This document shows, piece after piece, positions 1-11,661 of a stretch of DNA of 64,000 nucleotides; within the stretch, counting starts at the first letter, position 1; each line of letters opens with the position of its first letter. Location: positions 253,665,590 to 253,729,589 of the forward strand of contig OX352773.1 of NCBI GenBank assembly GCA_947095535.1. Direction: 5' to 3'. The DNA is from Poecilobothrus nobilitatus (taxonomy: Eukaryota > Arthropoda > Insecta > Diptera > Dolichopodidae). The translations under genes and the position numbers were made by a program. The notes below the pieces were generated by a model. That model searched no databases. It had not been told where the DNA came from and worked only from the letters and a program-made list of their open reading frames with translations.

Positions 1-370
1 CTGTACTTAAAAATCTGCTAATTAAACCTTTCACAAATCATCATCCTAAAATTATGTATTTAGATATAAAATTAATCTTTAGTGTTTAGGTTAGGTTTAG
101 ATATTTTAGTTAAATTTTAAGTTAAAAAAGTTTTTTATTTCTCATTTTTATCCTTAAAATAAAATTATAATAAAATACAAAGCAAATTAATAAAACACTA
201 GCATTTAACTTTGTATCTATGTACGCATAGAATTTTTTAATAATATCAAAGAATAATTAATAAATAAATAATAAAAAAAAAAATATGTTTTCGATTGAGA
301 AAACGAACACCAGTGAAATGCTGTCTTATTTATAAATTTTATTTAGAACTATGGACGTCTTAGTTGGTTG
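1..370. other. AT-rich sequence, nothing assigned
   Basis: Simple A/T-rich sequence with several A runs. I see no open frame, repeat family or RNA signal that can be supported. Confidence 0.5.
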
Positions 371-379
371 GTTACGAAG

Positions 380-840
380 ATAAATATTCTGTAAAAATCG
401 CAAAACTCTGATTTTGTAACCAAATATAAAGTTTATATTAATTATTTGCTTTACATTATATTTATTTACATTTTTATATTGGATACTACAGTCCCAAACC
501 TCCGATAAACAAAAACTAATTATTAAAACCCTAGCTTTTTAATGCAACTTTAAATCCCTTCTAATTCAGAAACTCGCACATGCATGTATATAAATATTCC
601 GGAAAAAGGAGAAACCCTAATTTCGATTCCAACTCTAAAATCCTTCACAATTCAGAATATCGTATATATGTATATAATATATGTAATAAATATTCTGTAA
701 AAGGTGTAAAACTCTGATTTTTTGTAATCAGCTGCCGCCCCAAAACGGAAAAAATTACATATTAATATGTATAGATATATGTAATATAATATTCTGGAAA
801 AAGGGAATAAATACCCTTATTTTGAATTCAACTTGAAAAC
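380..840. repeat. Family-5 minisatellite (88-bp-type units)
   Basis: Degenerate units are repeated here. The recurring words are AACTCTGATTTTGTAA, AACTCTAAAATCC, AATTCAGAA, a short (TA)-rich stretch, and AAATATTCTGTAAAA or AAATATTCCGGAAAA. The same words occur, often on the other strand, near 4.8, 15.3, 22.4, 25.7 and 46.1 kb. Spacing is irregular in this copy. No coding potential is seen, and the clear inverted arms found around other copies are absent. Confidence 0.6.
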
Positions 841-1934
841 TTAAAAATCAAACATAGACCATATATTGATCTCGTGTCGTAGGCGTATTTGTAAAAACAG
901 TTTAAACGTACTGCTATCATTTAGAATATATTTTATAATGTCAAAAAATAATACATAATATAAAATTTTAATATAAGTAAGAGTATATAGGTATAGTTAG
1001 TTAATTGATGTTGAATATCTGGGTCATTTACTACTCAATAAAGATTATTAGGTTAATCATTTATTTTTAAATTGTTGAAGAAACATTTTGTAAATGAATA
1101 CTGTTAAATTTATAATTTTGGTATATTATATTAAATGAATGTATATAAATCTTATTACACAAAACTAATGTTTTTTTTTTTTTTTTGTAACTAATGGTAA
1201 ATAATATTGAAATGTATGCCATTTATTTTGTTTTTTTTATTTCCTGTGAAATTTTCACTTCAATTATTTTAATTGAATTAATAAAATAAAAAAAATAAAA
1301 AAATTAAATTTATTTAATATACGAATTGATAATATTATTATTATACGAGTATGTATTTATAACTAAATAATAACAAAATAATTAATATTGTAATAATTAA
1401 CTGTATTATTTAACATATTATACTTAGATAATAATAATGAATATATTATAATAATAATAAATATATTTTCGGATTAAATTAATTTAATATCATTTGAAGT
1501 AGATACAATTAAATTTAAAATTTAAAACAAAACTATTTTTACATAATATTATAAAATAACATAACACAAGTATGTATGTACATAAATATATTTATGCTAC
1601 TTTGAAAAATAATTCAAAAATAAATTGCGATGATTTTAACATTTTTTACAATTTTTTTTTCGAAATTTTCGAAAATGATTTTGTTTAAAAATTTAATTTA
1701 ACTTTTTTTGTGAACGTTTGCTGTTTTTTATGATGGTTATCTTTTAAAATAATTTAAGTGAAAAAATTGGTTAAAGTAATAAATAACCAATGTTTAATCA
1801 TTCTTTATTTCTGTCACTATCTATAAAAGTTCAATTATTTGAAATTGGTTTTATTATTTTAATACATGAAGTTCCACTCTCAACTATGCAAAGAAAAATT
1901 TTTGTTGCGATTCACGTGTATTACCGGTACATAT
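841..1934. other. AT-rich sequence, nothing assigned
   Basis: Mostly short A/T words, ATA/TTA trinucleotide runs around 1330-1460 and poly-T tracts. No gene or family is recognised. Confidence 0.5.
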
Positions 1935-2132
1935 ATATATTTTTTTTATTTTTATTTTTTTTTAATAAATTTCTTTGCCACATAAATGTGGACAGGAAAA
2001 TATTACATAGCCTTTCCTGTACATGCTTGGCTGTAAATGTCGTAAACGATGTATGTGGGATTCGAAGCACAACTCCTTCGGTGTTTACAGCGTATTTCAT
2101 TCCATTCTGGATACTAGACCACCGAGGCCCCC
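1935..2132 (-). mobile_element. tRNA-derived SINE, copy 1
   Basis: Read on the minus strand, the element starts GGGGGCCTCGGTGGTCTAG and carries a tRNA-like head with a degraded B box (GCTTCGAATCC). Its body matches the better SINE at 15090-15278, including a CATTTATGTGGCA-type segment before the A-rich tail, seen here as a T run near 1936-1960. The words ACCGGTACATAT at 1923-1934 and ACCGGTAAATAT at 2133-2144 flank the element and differ at one base, as expected for an aged target-site duplication. The tRNA-like head should supply internal RNA polymerase III A and B boxes; mobilisation would need a partner LINE. Confidence 0.75.
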
Positions 2133-2144
2133 ACCGGTAAATAT

Positions 2145-3995
2145 TTTGAAAGATAAAAACAAATACTATATTATATTGATTCCGGATTTTGAGAAAAAAA
2201 AAAAAATGAAAACTATAAATTATGAATTAAAGTCATGTGTAAATAAGTAATTCATAGGTATTTATTCGAAAAATTTTAAGAAATATAAATAGTGTTGTTA
2301 TTTATCAAATTTATAAGATGAATTTATCCATCGACAACAACCATAATGGAACTATTCAAAAGAAAAAAATCATGTCTATACGAAGGCTTTATCAAGACCT
2401 AATACTAATATGTTAAAATTTGCTTGTAAAATGCTATCATGGTAAACTTTAAAAATATTCAGAGTCGCAATAAAACTTTAGAAATATCTATCCGATACCA
2501 TAATATCAGCCATATCAGAATAATACAAATGATTCAAATGAGTAGTTTCAGAGATCGCTTAACATTGAATTTTTTTTAGGAATTGAGAGATTATATCGTA
2601 TCTAATATAGGATGTTTTAGATAAGAAAATGTTGTTTAGATATATTGTATAGTTTAAGTCAAAATTGAAATATTATCATATGTTCCACATCTGAAGCGAA
2701 AAATTCCCAATCTATATGGGTATATTTATAAATAAAATAAAGATTATTAAAAAAAAAAAAAATGAGATCATATTGTAATCTATCGAAAATATGGCTTTTA
2801 CAGTATTTGAGACGCTACGGTTCTAAAACTGATATGACAACTAAATAGTATAGAAGTTTGTAAAAAGACGGACAGATATATAGAATTAAAATAAAAAAAA
2901 AAAAAGATAAAATTAATAATAAAACATTTTCAAATTAATTAATTTTAATAAATTTTAATATTTAAATCCTTTCATATTTTTCTAATCCTTTTAAATAAGA
3001 ACACAATTTAAACTTTATTTAAAAAGGATTTCAATTTTCCTAGAAGGTTTTTTTTTACTTACTGAAGAATTTTTCTAACTGGATTAATATCTTTTGAAAA
3101 ATTTTCATTTTTAAGTTTAAAGTATATTTATTTTATTTTTTTTTTATGAATAAATTTTGCAAAAAAAAAAAAAATTTAAAAGCTTTGTTATTTGTTTTAA
3201 ATTATTATATAATGTAAAAATAAAAAAAAAATTACTTATAAATAAAAAAAATTGAATTTATTTTTTTTTTCTCATTTAAAATATTCTCGTATTTCATAAA
3301 TAATTTGTAAAAAACTTTTCATCAACTGACATTCATTAAATTTTCTTAATTCTTAATTTTTTTAAGGAAACCTACACATGTATGCAACTTATCATAGTAC
3401 CTACATTATATAAGTAGTTACATACATGAGTCAATTTTGTTGAATTTATGAACCGAATATAAGGTTCATATTATAATAATAATAAATACACATTTCAGTT
3501 TCTATTTTTTTATTTGTAAACAATTACCTATATGCTTTTTATGGTAGGTGTGGGACGGGCGTGTGCTGAGTGAATTATTCAAAAATTTATAATATTTTTA
3601 GTCATTTGAATTGAGTTTATTGTAAGATATTATGCTTATAAATGATATTTTGATCAATTTTTTTGATATAATGTACATATAAAAGAAATTTCACATCATA
3701 TCTATTTGATTGCCTTTAGAAGTATAACGAGTGTATTACGAAATATATGAAATTCAATATTTTAAAATTTTTTTTTTTTTGTTACTAAAAAATCAAGAAA
3801 ATTTGATTTGATTAACTCGATTTAAGTCTATAAATATCTTGCTTCTTTTTTTTTTGTTGATTAAAATATATTGGAACATTTTATCCTATATATATTATCG
3901 AACACTATTTATTATAAGAATATAAAACACAGATAATCTAAAACTGTGCTATGCTGTATGCCAATCATTATAGTCTTAGAGTAAATCTTTCTGTG
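2145..3995. other. AT-rich sequence, nothing assigned
   Basis: Many A and T homopolymers of 8-13 bases. No open frame or known repeat family is supported. A small GC-richer patch around 3541-3570 has no recognisable identity. Confidence 0.45.
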
Positions 3996-4158
3996 CACTA
4001 AATGACATATTGTCAATTACGTTGTCAATTATACTGTCAATCATTTATTATTAATATTTAATGATCAAAATTAAGGAGTGACGTAGTAAAGGGATGTTTA
4101 CATATAACTTGATAAAGATTGACAAATGACAATATAATTGAAAATATGTTATTTAGTG
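3996..4158. mobile_element. MITE with about 30-bp terminal inverted repeats
   Basis: The left arm reads CACTAAATGACATATTGTC and the right arm, reverse-complemented, reads CACTAAATAACATATTTTC. Both continue into CAATTA-NNTTGTC, with about 26 of 30 positions matching from CTAAAT inward. The arms enclose about 100 bp without coding capacity. The ends CACTA...TAGTG recall CACTA-type elements, but I could not define a target-site duplication, so the superfamily stays open. Confidence 0.5.
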
Positions 4159-4461
4159 TGAATGCAGCATCATATAAATGAGTTTTAAATCATCTAGAAA
4201 GCTGAAATTGATAATTTAATTTCACAATGGGTTTTAGGCTACGTTTATTTGTATAATCTTTTAAATTTTGTATTATATCAATTTTTACAAAAAAAAACCT
4301 TTCACTTAAATTCAACTATTTTAAATTCTTTGATGTTGAAATATGTAACGGGTTTTTTGTTTTAGAATGATAGAAATTTAAATTGAAATAAAACACATTT
4401 AAATTAAGATTGAAGCCAAATTTTTTTTTTATTTAATTTCAGTAAGCATTGATAAATTATC

Positions 4462-4710
4462 ATGGAAAGACTCACGCCGCAGCAACGTTTAGAAATTGTT
4501 GAAATTTATTTTCAAAATAAGTATTCTATTCGCTTTACTTATTCTAGATTATTCGTCGAATTATAGATAGATTTCGGACAATATTTTCTCCACTCGATGC
4601 AACAACAACAAAAAGACAAAGAACTGTACGTACAGAAGAAAATATTGAGGCAGTAAGAGCTGGTGTTGCTGAAGAACCAAATTTGTCTATTCGTCGAGGT
4701 TCACAACAAT
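4462..4710 (+). pseudogene. Tc1/mariner-superfamily transposase N-terminal relic
   Basis: An ATG at 4462 opens a frame beginning MERLTPQQRLEIVEIYFQN, the usual start of the helix-turn-helix DNA-binding domain in a group of insect Tc1/mariner-superfamily transposases. The same start (MERYTQEQRL...) occurs in the element at 41880. A stop interrupts the frame after about 35 codons. A second piece, roughly 4536-4710, reads IIRRIIDRFRT, then TTKRQRTVRTEEN and RAGVAEEPNLSIRRG, typical of the second half of the same domain. No catalytic domain follows, and I found no terminal inverted repeats. This is a truncated, inactive copy. Confidence 0.75.
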
Positions 4711-4784
4711 GTATTGTAAACTAGGATGGATACTGTAAACTAAGAAAACGACGACGTTCACAATGTAAAAAGTAATTAGAAAGG

Positions 4785-4845
4785 CTTTTAGAGTTAGTTA
4801 CAAAATCAGAGTTATACGCTTTTTCCACAATGATTTTAACGCCGA
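4785..4845 (+). repeat. Single family-5 unit
   Basis: The words TTTTAGAGTTAGTTACAAAATC, in part, and GAGTTATACGCTTTTTCCA match the family-5 unit seen at 22.4 and 46.1 kb. It lies just before the foldback region at 4920-5260. Confidence 0.5.
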
Positions 4846-4919
4846 TTTTATTTCCAACTATGAAATATCTCCTAATTCTTTTTTTTCCATTACATAGCAG
4901 TTTTATATAAACAAACGCG

Positions 4920-5262
4920 GTTACTAATCCCTAAACAATTTGAACTAATTCCGAAAGAAATGAACTAATCTCCAAAAGTAAAAATACTTTTGGAGATTAG
5001 TTCATTTCTTTTTCAAATTATTTTTTGAACAATATTTTTATATACAAATATAAAAATGAATTCTCTATTTCGGAAGTACGGATTTGGCTTTTGGTACGTA
5101 ATTTTTTTTCCAATTTTCGAGGTTTAGTTTAAATAAATTAATCTCCAAATTATAAAAAAGAACTAACCCCAAAAAAAAAAGTAATCAATCCCCAAGTTAA
5201 GTTTTATCAAAAATAGTGAGGGTTTAGTTCATTTTTATTTTTTGGTTTAGTGACTTGGAAGT
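4920..5262. repeat. Foldback region of inverted GAACTAAYYCC words, with a perfect hairpin
   Basis: Short words of the type GAACTAATTCC, GAACTAATCTCC and GAACTAACCCC recur on the plus strand. Their complement GGAGATTAGTTC or GGGTTTAGTTC occurs nearby. The centre is a perfect 27-bp inverted repeat: 4954-4980 pairs with 4985-5011 around an AAAA loop. The region has no coding potential and resembles one arm of a foldback-type element next to a family-5 unit. Confidence 0.65.
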
Positions 5263-6070
5263 TATTTCATAGCACCTATAATGAGTCTCTGTTCTCTAAT
5301 AATTTTATACCGATAAAATATATTTTAAAGATGATGTCGATTTCGATTCTATATTATTTTCAAAACTATTTAAATGAATACATTAAACGATTGTCTAAGA
5401 ATATCTATAAAAATATCTAAAATCATATTTAATAGAACTAATTTCTAAAATTCTATGTTTTGTACTGCAGAGTATTGTAACATGAACGGGGCATACCTTT
5501 CAAAATATGAATGATTCATATTTAGATTTGTTATAAATTTGTAATAAAGATTTCAGCAGACATAATAAAATAATCAATATTCAAAAAACCATCACTTTAT
5601 GTTTTTCTTAAAATGTCAATAATATTTTCCTCTTTTAAAGGTTTTATTGTTAATTTATTTTGGTGTGAATTCAGTCATAATTTCTATCGAATCGAAATGA
5701 GGGTAAATTTGTTTTTTTTAGAAAAAATATCAAATGCGTCTACGTTTTACATTTAAAAAGAATTTATGCAAATTTATTTGTTCGGCTTTTCTTTAAAATT
5801 CAAATTCCCGAATGATGGCAAATGACACACATTTCACAAAAAGAATCTACAAAATCTACGATGAATTTAAAATAAAAGGAAGAAATAGGTATTGTCTTTT
5901 TTTAAAAGAATTTTTTTTCAATTTAGTTTTCCATGAAAGTTTAAATTTTTTCAATAGTTTTGTAGGCGTAAATTAGAATGGAATATAATATATTATGTTA
6001 TATGTAAAAAAAAAATGTTGTTATATTTTAATATTTAAGAACAAACTTGTCAATTATGAGAAAGTCCTAC
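5263..6070. other. Unassigned AT-rich sequence
   Basis: No open frame, tRNA-like box or family match found. Confidence 0.45.
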
Positions 6071-6071
6071 T

Positions 6072-6692
6072 TTTTTTTAATTTTTTTTTTTTACGAGGGA
6101 CGGTGGAAAACATCAAAAATCACTCAAAGGAACTGTACGAGATTCCTCTGAGTAGTGTTGGACTCTAACCAACCAAAACCACCCCCTTTAAAACCAAACT
6201 ATAGGATTGGTCCTTTAATACATAATAATATAATGTACAGCTTGGTTTTGTGGAAAAGGATGGGGGAAGGATTACTTGGGTGTTTGAATATAGGAAAATT
6301 GGGATTATGGAGGATGAAGGAAAAAATTTGGATAGTTATTTTGAAGAAAGGTGTTAGTGTTCTTCTTGAATTTCGATATATTGTACACAAATGAATTACC
6401 AACTTTTGGGAACACATGTGCGGGCATAAGGTTCCATAAACGCGACGTGCGCATGACAAACGAATTTCCGAATGCTGTATTGCGCCATCTTACCAGTTCT
6501 ACATTGTATGGATGGGCATCTGTTGCGCTCCTCGTCTCACGTTGGAACACTTTGAGTGGAGGCATCAATTGTTTTATTTCTTTAGAACACGTGTTCACCC
6601 CTACAAGGTATCTATAAAAAAGGGTCAATGACCCAACAGTACGGCGATGGCAAAGTGGAGTGAGCGTTGAGGTAACACTGGGGTCGCCATTT
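6072..6692 (-). pseudogene. 5'-truncated LINE: reverse transcriptase C-terminus plus 3' UTR
   Basis: On the minus strand an open frame runs from about 6692 to 6305. It has the C-terminal layout of Jockey/CR1-type reverse transcriptases: an LCHRR-x-VGSLTLFYRY block, a TRSATDAHPYN block, then SFVMRTSRLWNLMPAHVFP and a YNISKFKKNTNTFL end. This part lies after the polymerase fingers and palm, so no catalytic YADD is expected. The frame is followed by about 220 bp of untranslated sequence with GTTGGACTCTAACC and CCACCCCC (plus-strand reading), ending in a T run at 6072-6092, which is the poly-A tail. A second tail of the same family lies at 54200-54443. The copy is dead because it lacks most of the coding region. 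The clade assignment rests on memory of motifs. Confidence 0.75.
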
Positions 6693-7436
6693 ATCTATAG
6701 CTTTAGCTCATTAGATTACATTAGTTCACTTTAAGGTTAGACTTACTTAGTTAAGTTAAGATTCGGTTTTATTAAAAAAAATCTTTAGTAGTGATTTTTG
6801 TAAAGCTTAAAATCATTGATTAAAAATAAAAAGAAATATTGTAATATTATTGCGTTGGTAACACATAAATTGATTGATAACATGTCACTTAATGTAGAGA
6901 TAGCTTTACTGTGAATCATCATTTTCCACATATGTTTACAGAATATCTTAGATAATTATTTTGACTAATAACATAAACTAAAAACATAATTAATGTAAAT
7001 AAATAAAAAATTAAAATAAAGTAACACACTTTTTTTTGTAGATTAAGATAAGATAAAATAATACAAAAGACAATAACAAAATAAAGGTTTAATAAAAAAA
7101 AAGCAAAAAGATATTTATCTACCTAACCAAATTATTAAATGACTTTAAAAAGTAATTGGTGCGGCTAGCGCGATCTTTGAAATATTGTAAAATGTAGATT
7201 TTAAAATTGTAGTTTAAACAAAACCATTTCTAAAAAAAATTTCTTTACTTATTTTGATTTTTAAGTATTCTTTACGTATGTAAGTTGAAAAAAAGTTCAC
7301 TGTGAAATGTAAACTACATGCTAAAATTATAGTCTTATAATAACTTAGGGAGTTTGTTTTTTTCCAAATTATTTTTATTTACTTATTTATTTATTTCCAA
7401 TTGAGTATATAATAAATTATAATAATATTAGTACAG
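6693..7436. other. Unassigned AT-rich sequence
   Basis: The first 100 bp may still be LINE 5' sequence, but the reverse transcriptase frame is closed by a stop. The rest is A/T-rich with TTAT runs near 7375-7395. Nothing else is supported. Confidence 0.4.
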
Positions 7437-7585
7437 ACCTCGGCTATAAAAAAAACTGTTTAAATCCTTGACATTTATGGTGTATGTCTTTGACTGTCAA
7501 TGTATTTTCACATTTTGTGAATCAAAGGTGAATTGGAATGGTCAAAGATATATATTTTTTAGTGTGAAGAGTGAATATAGCCTAG
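7437..7585. mobile_element. Possible small MITE, degenerate inverted arms
   Basis: The left arm has GGCTATA and CTTTGACTGTC. The right arm, reverse-complemented, has GGCTATATTCAC and CTTTGACCATT. The right end TTTTAGTGTGAA also resembles the end of the MITE at 3996-4158. Arm similarity is only moderate, so this is tentative. Confidence 0.35.
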
Positions 7586-7613
7586 GCGGATTCTGCATAA
7601 CTTAATTTCTATT

Positions 7614-7902
7614 AGGGTTGTAAAAGATCGAACTCAAAAGCAAAGTTCAACTCAAAACTTACTTTAAATGTTGAGTTAACTCATACTTTGTGCTATACAC
7701 AGATTAACTCAAAATCAATTAAAAATTTCAGCTATAGTTTCAGATTTAAATTAGATCAACGTATAAGCTTATCAGTATTTGTATAGCTCATACTGTTTTG
7801 TACTACAACATTGCTTGGACTCTTCAGAAGGCTTCGTAATGTTGCATTGCCTAGTCAACTGTTGGTGAGTTGAGTTGAAACTTGAGATTTTTACAACTCT
7901 GA
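7614..7902. mobile_element. Non-autonomous DNA transposon, possibly hAT type
   Basis: The left end is AGGGTTGTAAAAGATCGAAC and the right end, reverse-complemented, is AGAGTTGTAAAAATCTCAAG, giving imperfect inverted repeats of roughly 20-30 bp. Eight bases flank each side, TTTCTATT at 7606-7613 and ATTCTATT at 7903-7910, agreeing at seven of eight. The 289-bp interior has no coding capacity. An 8-bp duplication with AGGG-type ends fits hAT elements, but P and Mutator-like elements can look alike. Confidence 0.5.
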
Positions 7903-7910
7903 ATTCTATT

Positions 7911-8238
7911 TATCATTTTATATACTGGTGGTGTTGTATTTAGTCAGTGGTATTTTAGATAACTATTTGATATTTTTATTACAGAGAAATGGAAGAAATT
8001 ATGAAAAAAATGTTTTTTTTTTTTGTTTTTGGAATATTTAGAAATTTTGAAAAAATTTTGTGAATAGGAAACCGGGAAAATGTGAAGCAGATGATTTAAA
8101 TTTATGTTTATTCTTTTCTAATTTAATTTCCCAACAAATTATCTGTACAAATCCTTAGATATATTAAGGATTAGATATACAAATCGTTTAAAAATATATA
8201 TATATGTATTTATTTATTTGTATTTGTATAACATAATA
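7911..8238. other. Unassigned AT-rich sequence
   Basis: Contains TATATATA and TATTTATTTATT short repeats near 8195-8225. No gene evidence. Confidence 0.4.
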
Positions 8239-8239
8239 C

Positions 8240-8325
8240 ATAATGCGCTAGATGTTCTGGATTTGACCTCGCACTCTTTTTGTTAATAAGCCAGTTTTTT
8301 AACCACTCGGTTACGGATACCCCTC
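8240..8325 (-). repeat. tRNA-like sequence (tRNA relic or class-2 SINE head)
   Basis: The minus strand reads GGGGTATCCGTAACCGAGTGG, in part, with an A-box-like TAACCGAGTGGTTAA. About 50 bases on comes GAGGTCAAATCCAGA, a weak B box (canonical GGTTCGAATCC). The spacing and the GTAACCGAGTGGTTAA start recall long-arm tRNAs such as Ser or Leu. The acceptor stem does not pair, so a functional tRNA is unlikely. No second copy was seen in the window. Confidence 0.4.
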
Positions 8326-9204
8326 AATAATAACAATATTTAAAACAGTGTTACAAATAGTATTTTTTTTTTTTGTTTTACAATTTTTGTGCCAAATTTA
8401 TTTTAAAATAGTTGAATTTTCCACGAAATTTCTTAATATTTAAAAATAAAAAAAAAAAAAAAATTTTGTTTTTTAAATTTCCAAGGAATTTCTAGGAATT
8501 CTGTATATAACGATACTTGACAATCCTTTATAGAAAAAAAATAAAAAAAATCCTTAATAATGGAATAATTAGAAGCTTAAATATTTTGTAAAGTAAACTA
8601 TTGAAAAAAGCAACAAAAATAAAAAACAGTTCATAAATTTTCAAGAATTTTAATTTTAAAAATTACCTAGAGAAAACTTTTATTTTTCTTTTTTTTTTTA
8701 ATAGAAAATATAATATTATAGCAAAATTCAAATTACTCGTAGTTATACCAAAATCACAAGCACGAAATTAAAATTCCCTGAATGAAATAATTTTTTTTTT
8801 TTTTTTTTTAAACTTAAGTAATTTTCTTTTCAACAAAACTTTTTTTTAACCTTTTCTTTTTTTAATTTAATTTAAAGAGAAACTATTTATGATAATTTCG
8901 ACATTTTTAGTTTTTAAGTGCTGTTCAAGAATTGAATTTTTATTTAAAAAAATCTCTTTATTCTTTTATATGTAATTTCAAACCAAATTATGTAATTATT
9001 GCTTTTTCTTTTTAAAGCAAATATTTTAAAATTCAAATTTTTGGCAAAGTTGCTAAACCTTGAACTTGTTTTTTTTTTTTTTCACATTTTGAATATAAAA
9101 AGTTGGAAAGTTTAAGAAAGAAATAAAGACGTTGAACTAAAAGTTCGATATAGTTATACCAAACCAATGTTAAGATAAGAAAAATTTTATAAAATCAGTT
9201 TTTA
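8326..9204. other. Homopolymer-rich AT sequence
   Basis: Long A and T runs of up to 18 bases, at about 8450, 8690, 8790 and 9070. No gene or repeat family supported. Confidence 0.45.
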
Positions 9205-9375
9205 CGGGTACGATAGGATCGGGTATAATAAAATTACTCCTCCGTTTGTAACACTTCGAAATAAGCGAGCTAGATACCTTCAAAGGTATGGATCGGATCA
9301 GAAAAAAATTCTAAGACTTTTGAGCCATGTCCATCCGTCCGTCCGTCCGTCAGCACGCTAACTCAAAAACTAAGA
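9205..9375 (-). repeat. Tail of a family-1-like dispersed element
   Basis: On the minus strand this ends in a hairpin-like ATACCCGATCCTATCGTACC. Inward it has TGTAACACTTCG-AATAAGCGAGCTAGATA-type sequence on the plus strand, GGTATGGATCGGATCAG and TGAGCCATGTCCATCCGTCC followed by (GTCC)n. The layout matches the 3' tail of family 1 (51240-51410 on the plus strand). Only the tail is recognisable, and the 5' part is lost. Confidence 0.55.
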
Positions 9376-9700
9376 AGCTTTTTTAGCTTTGTTAATTGAA
9401 TGCATTGAAAGTAGGATTATTATGACAAAAATTCAATTCCCCAAGAAAAAAGTCCCCAAAATAAAAACTGAAAAAAATCCTTCAAAGTTGTATGATACTT
9501 TCAGTGTTTTTTTTTTGCATATAATATGTAAAAAGTCTCCAAAATTTTGGGCATTTTTTGTTTATAAAAAATTATATGTTTTTGGGCACTTTTTCTCATA
9601 TAACTTTTTCCATATAACCAAAATTGAGAACTTTTTTCGTGTTAGATTTGGTAACATCTTTTTTTGGAGACTTTTTTTCGTAGATCCCTAATTACAGAAT
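9376..9700. repeat. AT-rich foldback-like segment with CCCCAA / TTTTGGG words
   Basis: CCCCAAGAAAAAAGTCCCC and GTCTCCAAAATTTTGGGCA are opposed by TTTTGGGCAC and TTTGGAGACTTTTTT. These short complementary words recall the arms of the foldback elements near 5.0 and 46.8 kb. An open frame across the segment encodes a low-complexity K/F-rich peptide and is not considered real. Confidence 0.35.
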
Positions 9701-9799
9701 AGAAAATTTTTAAGTTTTATTGAAATAATTCTAATTCTGTAATCCGTCATAAATCACAAAAGTTAAATATTTCGTAGCGTTCGGCTGATTTTTCAAAAA

Positions 9800-10015
9800 A
9801 AAAATTTAATAATTGCTTATTATTTTCAATCTACGTGTCCGTCTGTTCTTTACAGTACCCATAAGGATAAATTTCTTCACAAAAGAATGTTGTGGATTTA
9901 CTTTTTTATGTAGCCCCATTCATTATAACGCTAATGCCCCTCAAATTTGGAGAAAGTGCTATTTTAAAATGTATACATCTCAGGTTCGGTTTAATATTTT
10001 TCTTTTAAGTGTAAA
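9800..10015 (+). repeat. Family-3 fragment
   Basis: The words GTCCGTCTGTTCTTTACA, TTTTTTATGTAGCCCCATTC and ATTATAACG-CTAATGCCCCTCAAA match the right-hand-end half of family 3 as written at 34100-34290. Only about 200 bp remain. Confidence 0.55.
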
Positions 10016-10078
10016 TACATCAAACGACTGAAAATATTTTGTAAGATTTACAAATCAATCTGTAATCTATAATATAAT

Positions 10079-11248
10079 ACACAAGATGTTGACGAGACCT
10101 TGCCAACATGTAAAAAAATATATTTTATTTCTATAATAAAACACTCACACTGAATATAAACTAAACTGGCAATGATGATATTTCTGTGTATTTATTTAAT
10201 AAGTTAAAATTTTATTACCAGAGACACAAATCTTTGACTCAAAGTATTATCAAGAGACACAAACCGTTCATTAAAAATATAAATAAATTTAGTAAATATT
10301 ATTATCCGAGACCAAATTTTCCACTAGAAGTATTATCAGAGACACAAAACGTTCATTAAAAGTGAGTACAGTCAAAAAAGGAAAAGTACATACATAAAAA
10401 ACACATTTTCAATAAAAATAAATTCAGCAAATTTTTAAATTTGACCGCCACATCCATTATGAACTGGTCGCAGCGGTAAATTAAAAATAAATTATTAATC
10501 TTCTGTTGGCGTTTTCAATCTTGGTTTTAAAAAAAAAAAATAAAAATAAGTACTCTTAATAAAATTAAAACGCCTGAAAGTGAAAAGAGCAAAGTTTATA
10601 GTAAGCCTCATATTTATAAGAAAAAAAAAAAAATAATGGGCCGGGTTTATTCTTGATTTTGTTTTCATTAGTATAAAAGCTGGTAAAAGCTTCGTAACAG
10701 ACTTTAAAGTAGTTTTGTTTATTTCGGTTGAAATTTAGATTTTTAAGCTAACTTTTCGGTATAACTGGTATAACATAAAATATTCGATTTTTTTTATTAA
10801 TATAAAATTCGGCAGACTTAGCTAATTATATTTCATAACAGAAATCAGAAACTTACTAAATATTATAGAAATGGATATTTTTCTTAAAAAAAAAAGAAAA
10901 AATAACATAGAAAATATCATTTTAGAAGCCTTCTCTCACAATAGATTCATAATTTTGTACTAATTTATTATTAGACTATTAAATTAAAAAGCTGTCGAAA
11001 ACGACCGTCACAAAAAAAAGCCCCCGAAAATTTATGAAATTTATTATCAGAGACATGACTCTTTTATTAAATATACCAAAGACCCCTTCCAAAGTACATT
11101 TAAATAAAATAAATTCAGCAAATTTTTTTCAAGCAAAAAAAAAAATAAACGCAAAAGACTTGAAAGTAGTTTTGGTAATTAAAGTAATTTCGCGGCGAAA
11201 ACAACTGTTTTTCATCGACATAAAAATTTTTTTTAAAACTAAAGAAAA
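10079..11248 (-). repeat. Family-4 dispersed repeat (GAGACACAA-rich), first part
   Basis: This is the reverse complement of the family-4 copies at 38.2-41.75 kb. The end is a palindrome, GATGTTGACGAGACC-TTGCCAACAT, with an imperfect 8-bp stem. Inside are four AGAGACACAAA-type motifs, a CCACATCCATTATGAACTGG segment and an AAAAGCTGTCGAAAACGACC segment. No protein frame of interest is present. The element continues at 13321-13804 after interruption by the family-2 element at 11249-13320. Confidence 0.7.
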
Positions 11249-11661
11249 ACAAGTAAATGTAACAGTAAGTCGATGCAACCGACTTATTAATACCCTACAC
11301 CTGAATAATTCGAATTAAATTAAAAATCCATAAGTGTTTTTGGCAGCTGCTTGAACTTCTTCCCTTTTCTGTCTTATTCAACTCGAATTTCAAGAACGTA
11401 AAAGAGGCATCCGCTTGGGATATGCTTGACACCCTTGTATAAAATTTTAAGTTTCTAGCTTAATTATTTTCGAAGATTGGTAGTCCTTGGGATGTTTGTG
11501 TCAGCTACCCGAATTGCCACTCCAATTCATCGAATCCATCTCAGGAACATAAAGAAAACTTGCCAGAACACCATTCTATTAAATTTAAAGGTTCTACTTT
11601 TGTTGGTTTTGGAGATATGCTCGTTGCTCTTGTGCTCGTCCGGAAGTTTCCAAAATACGAA

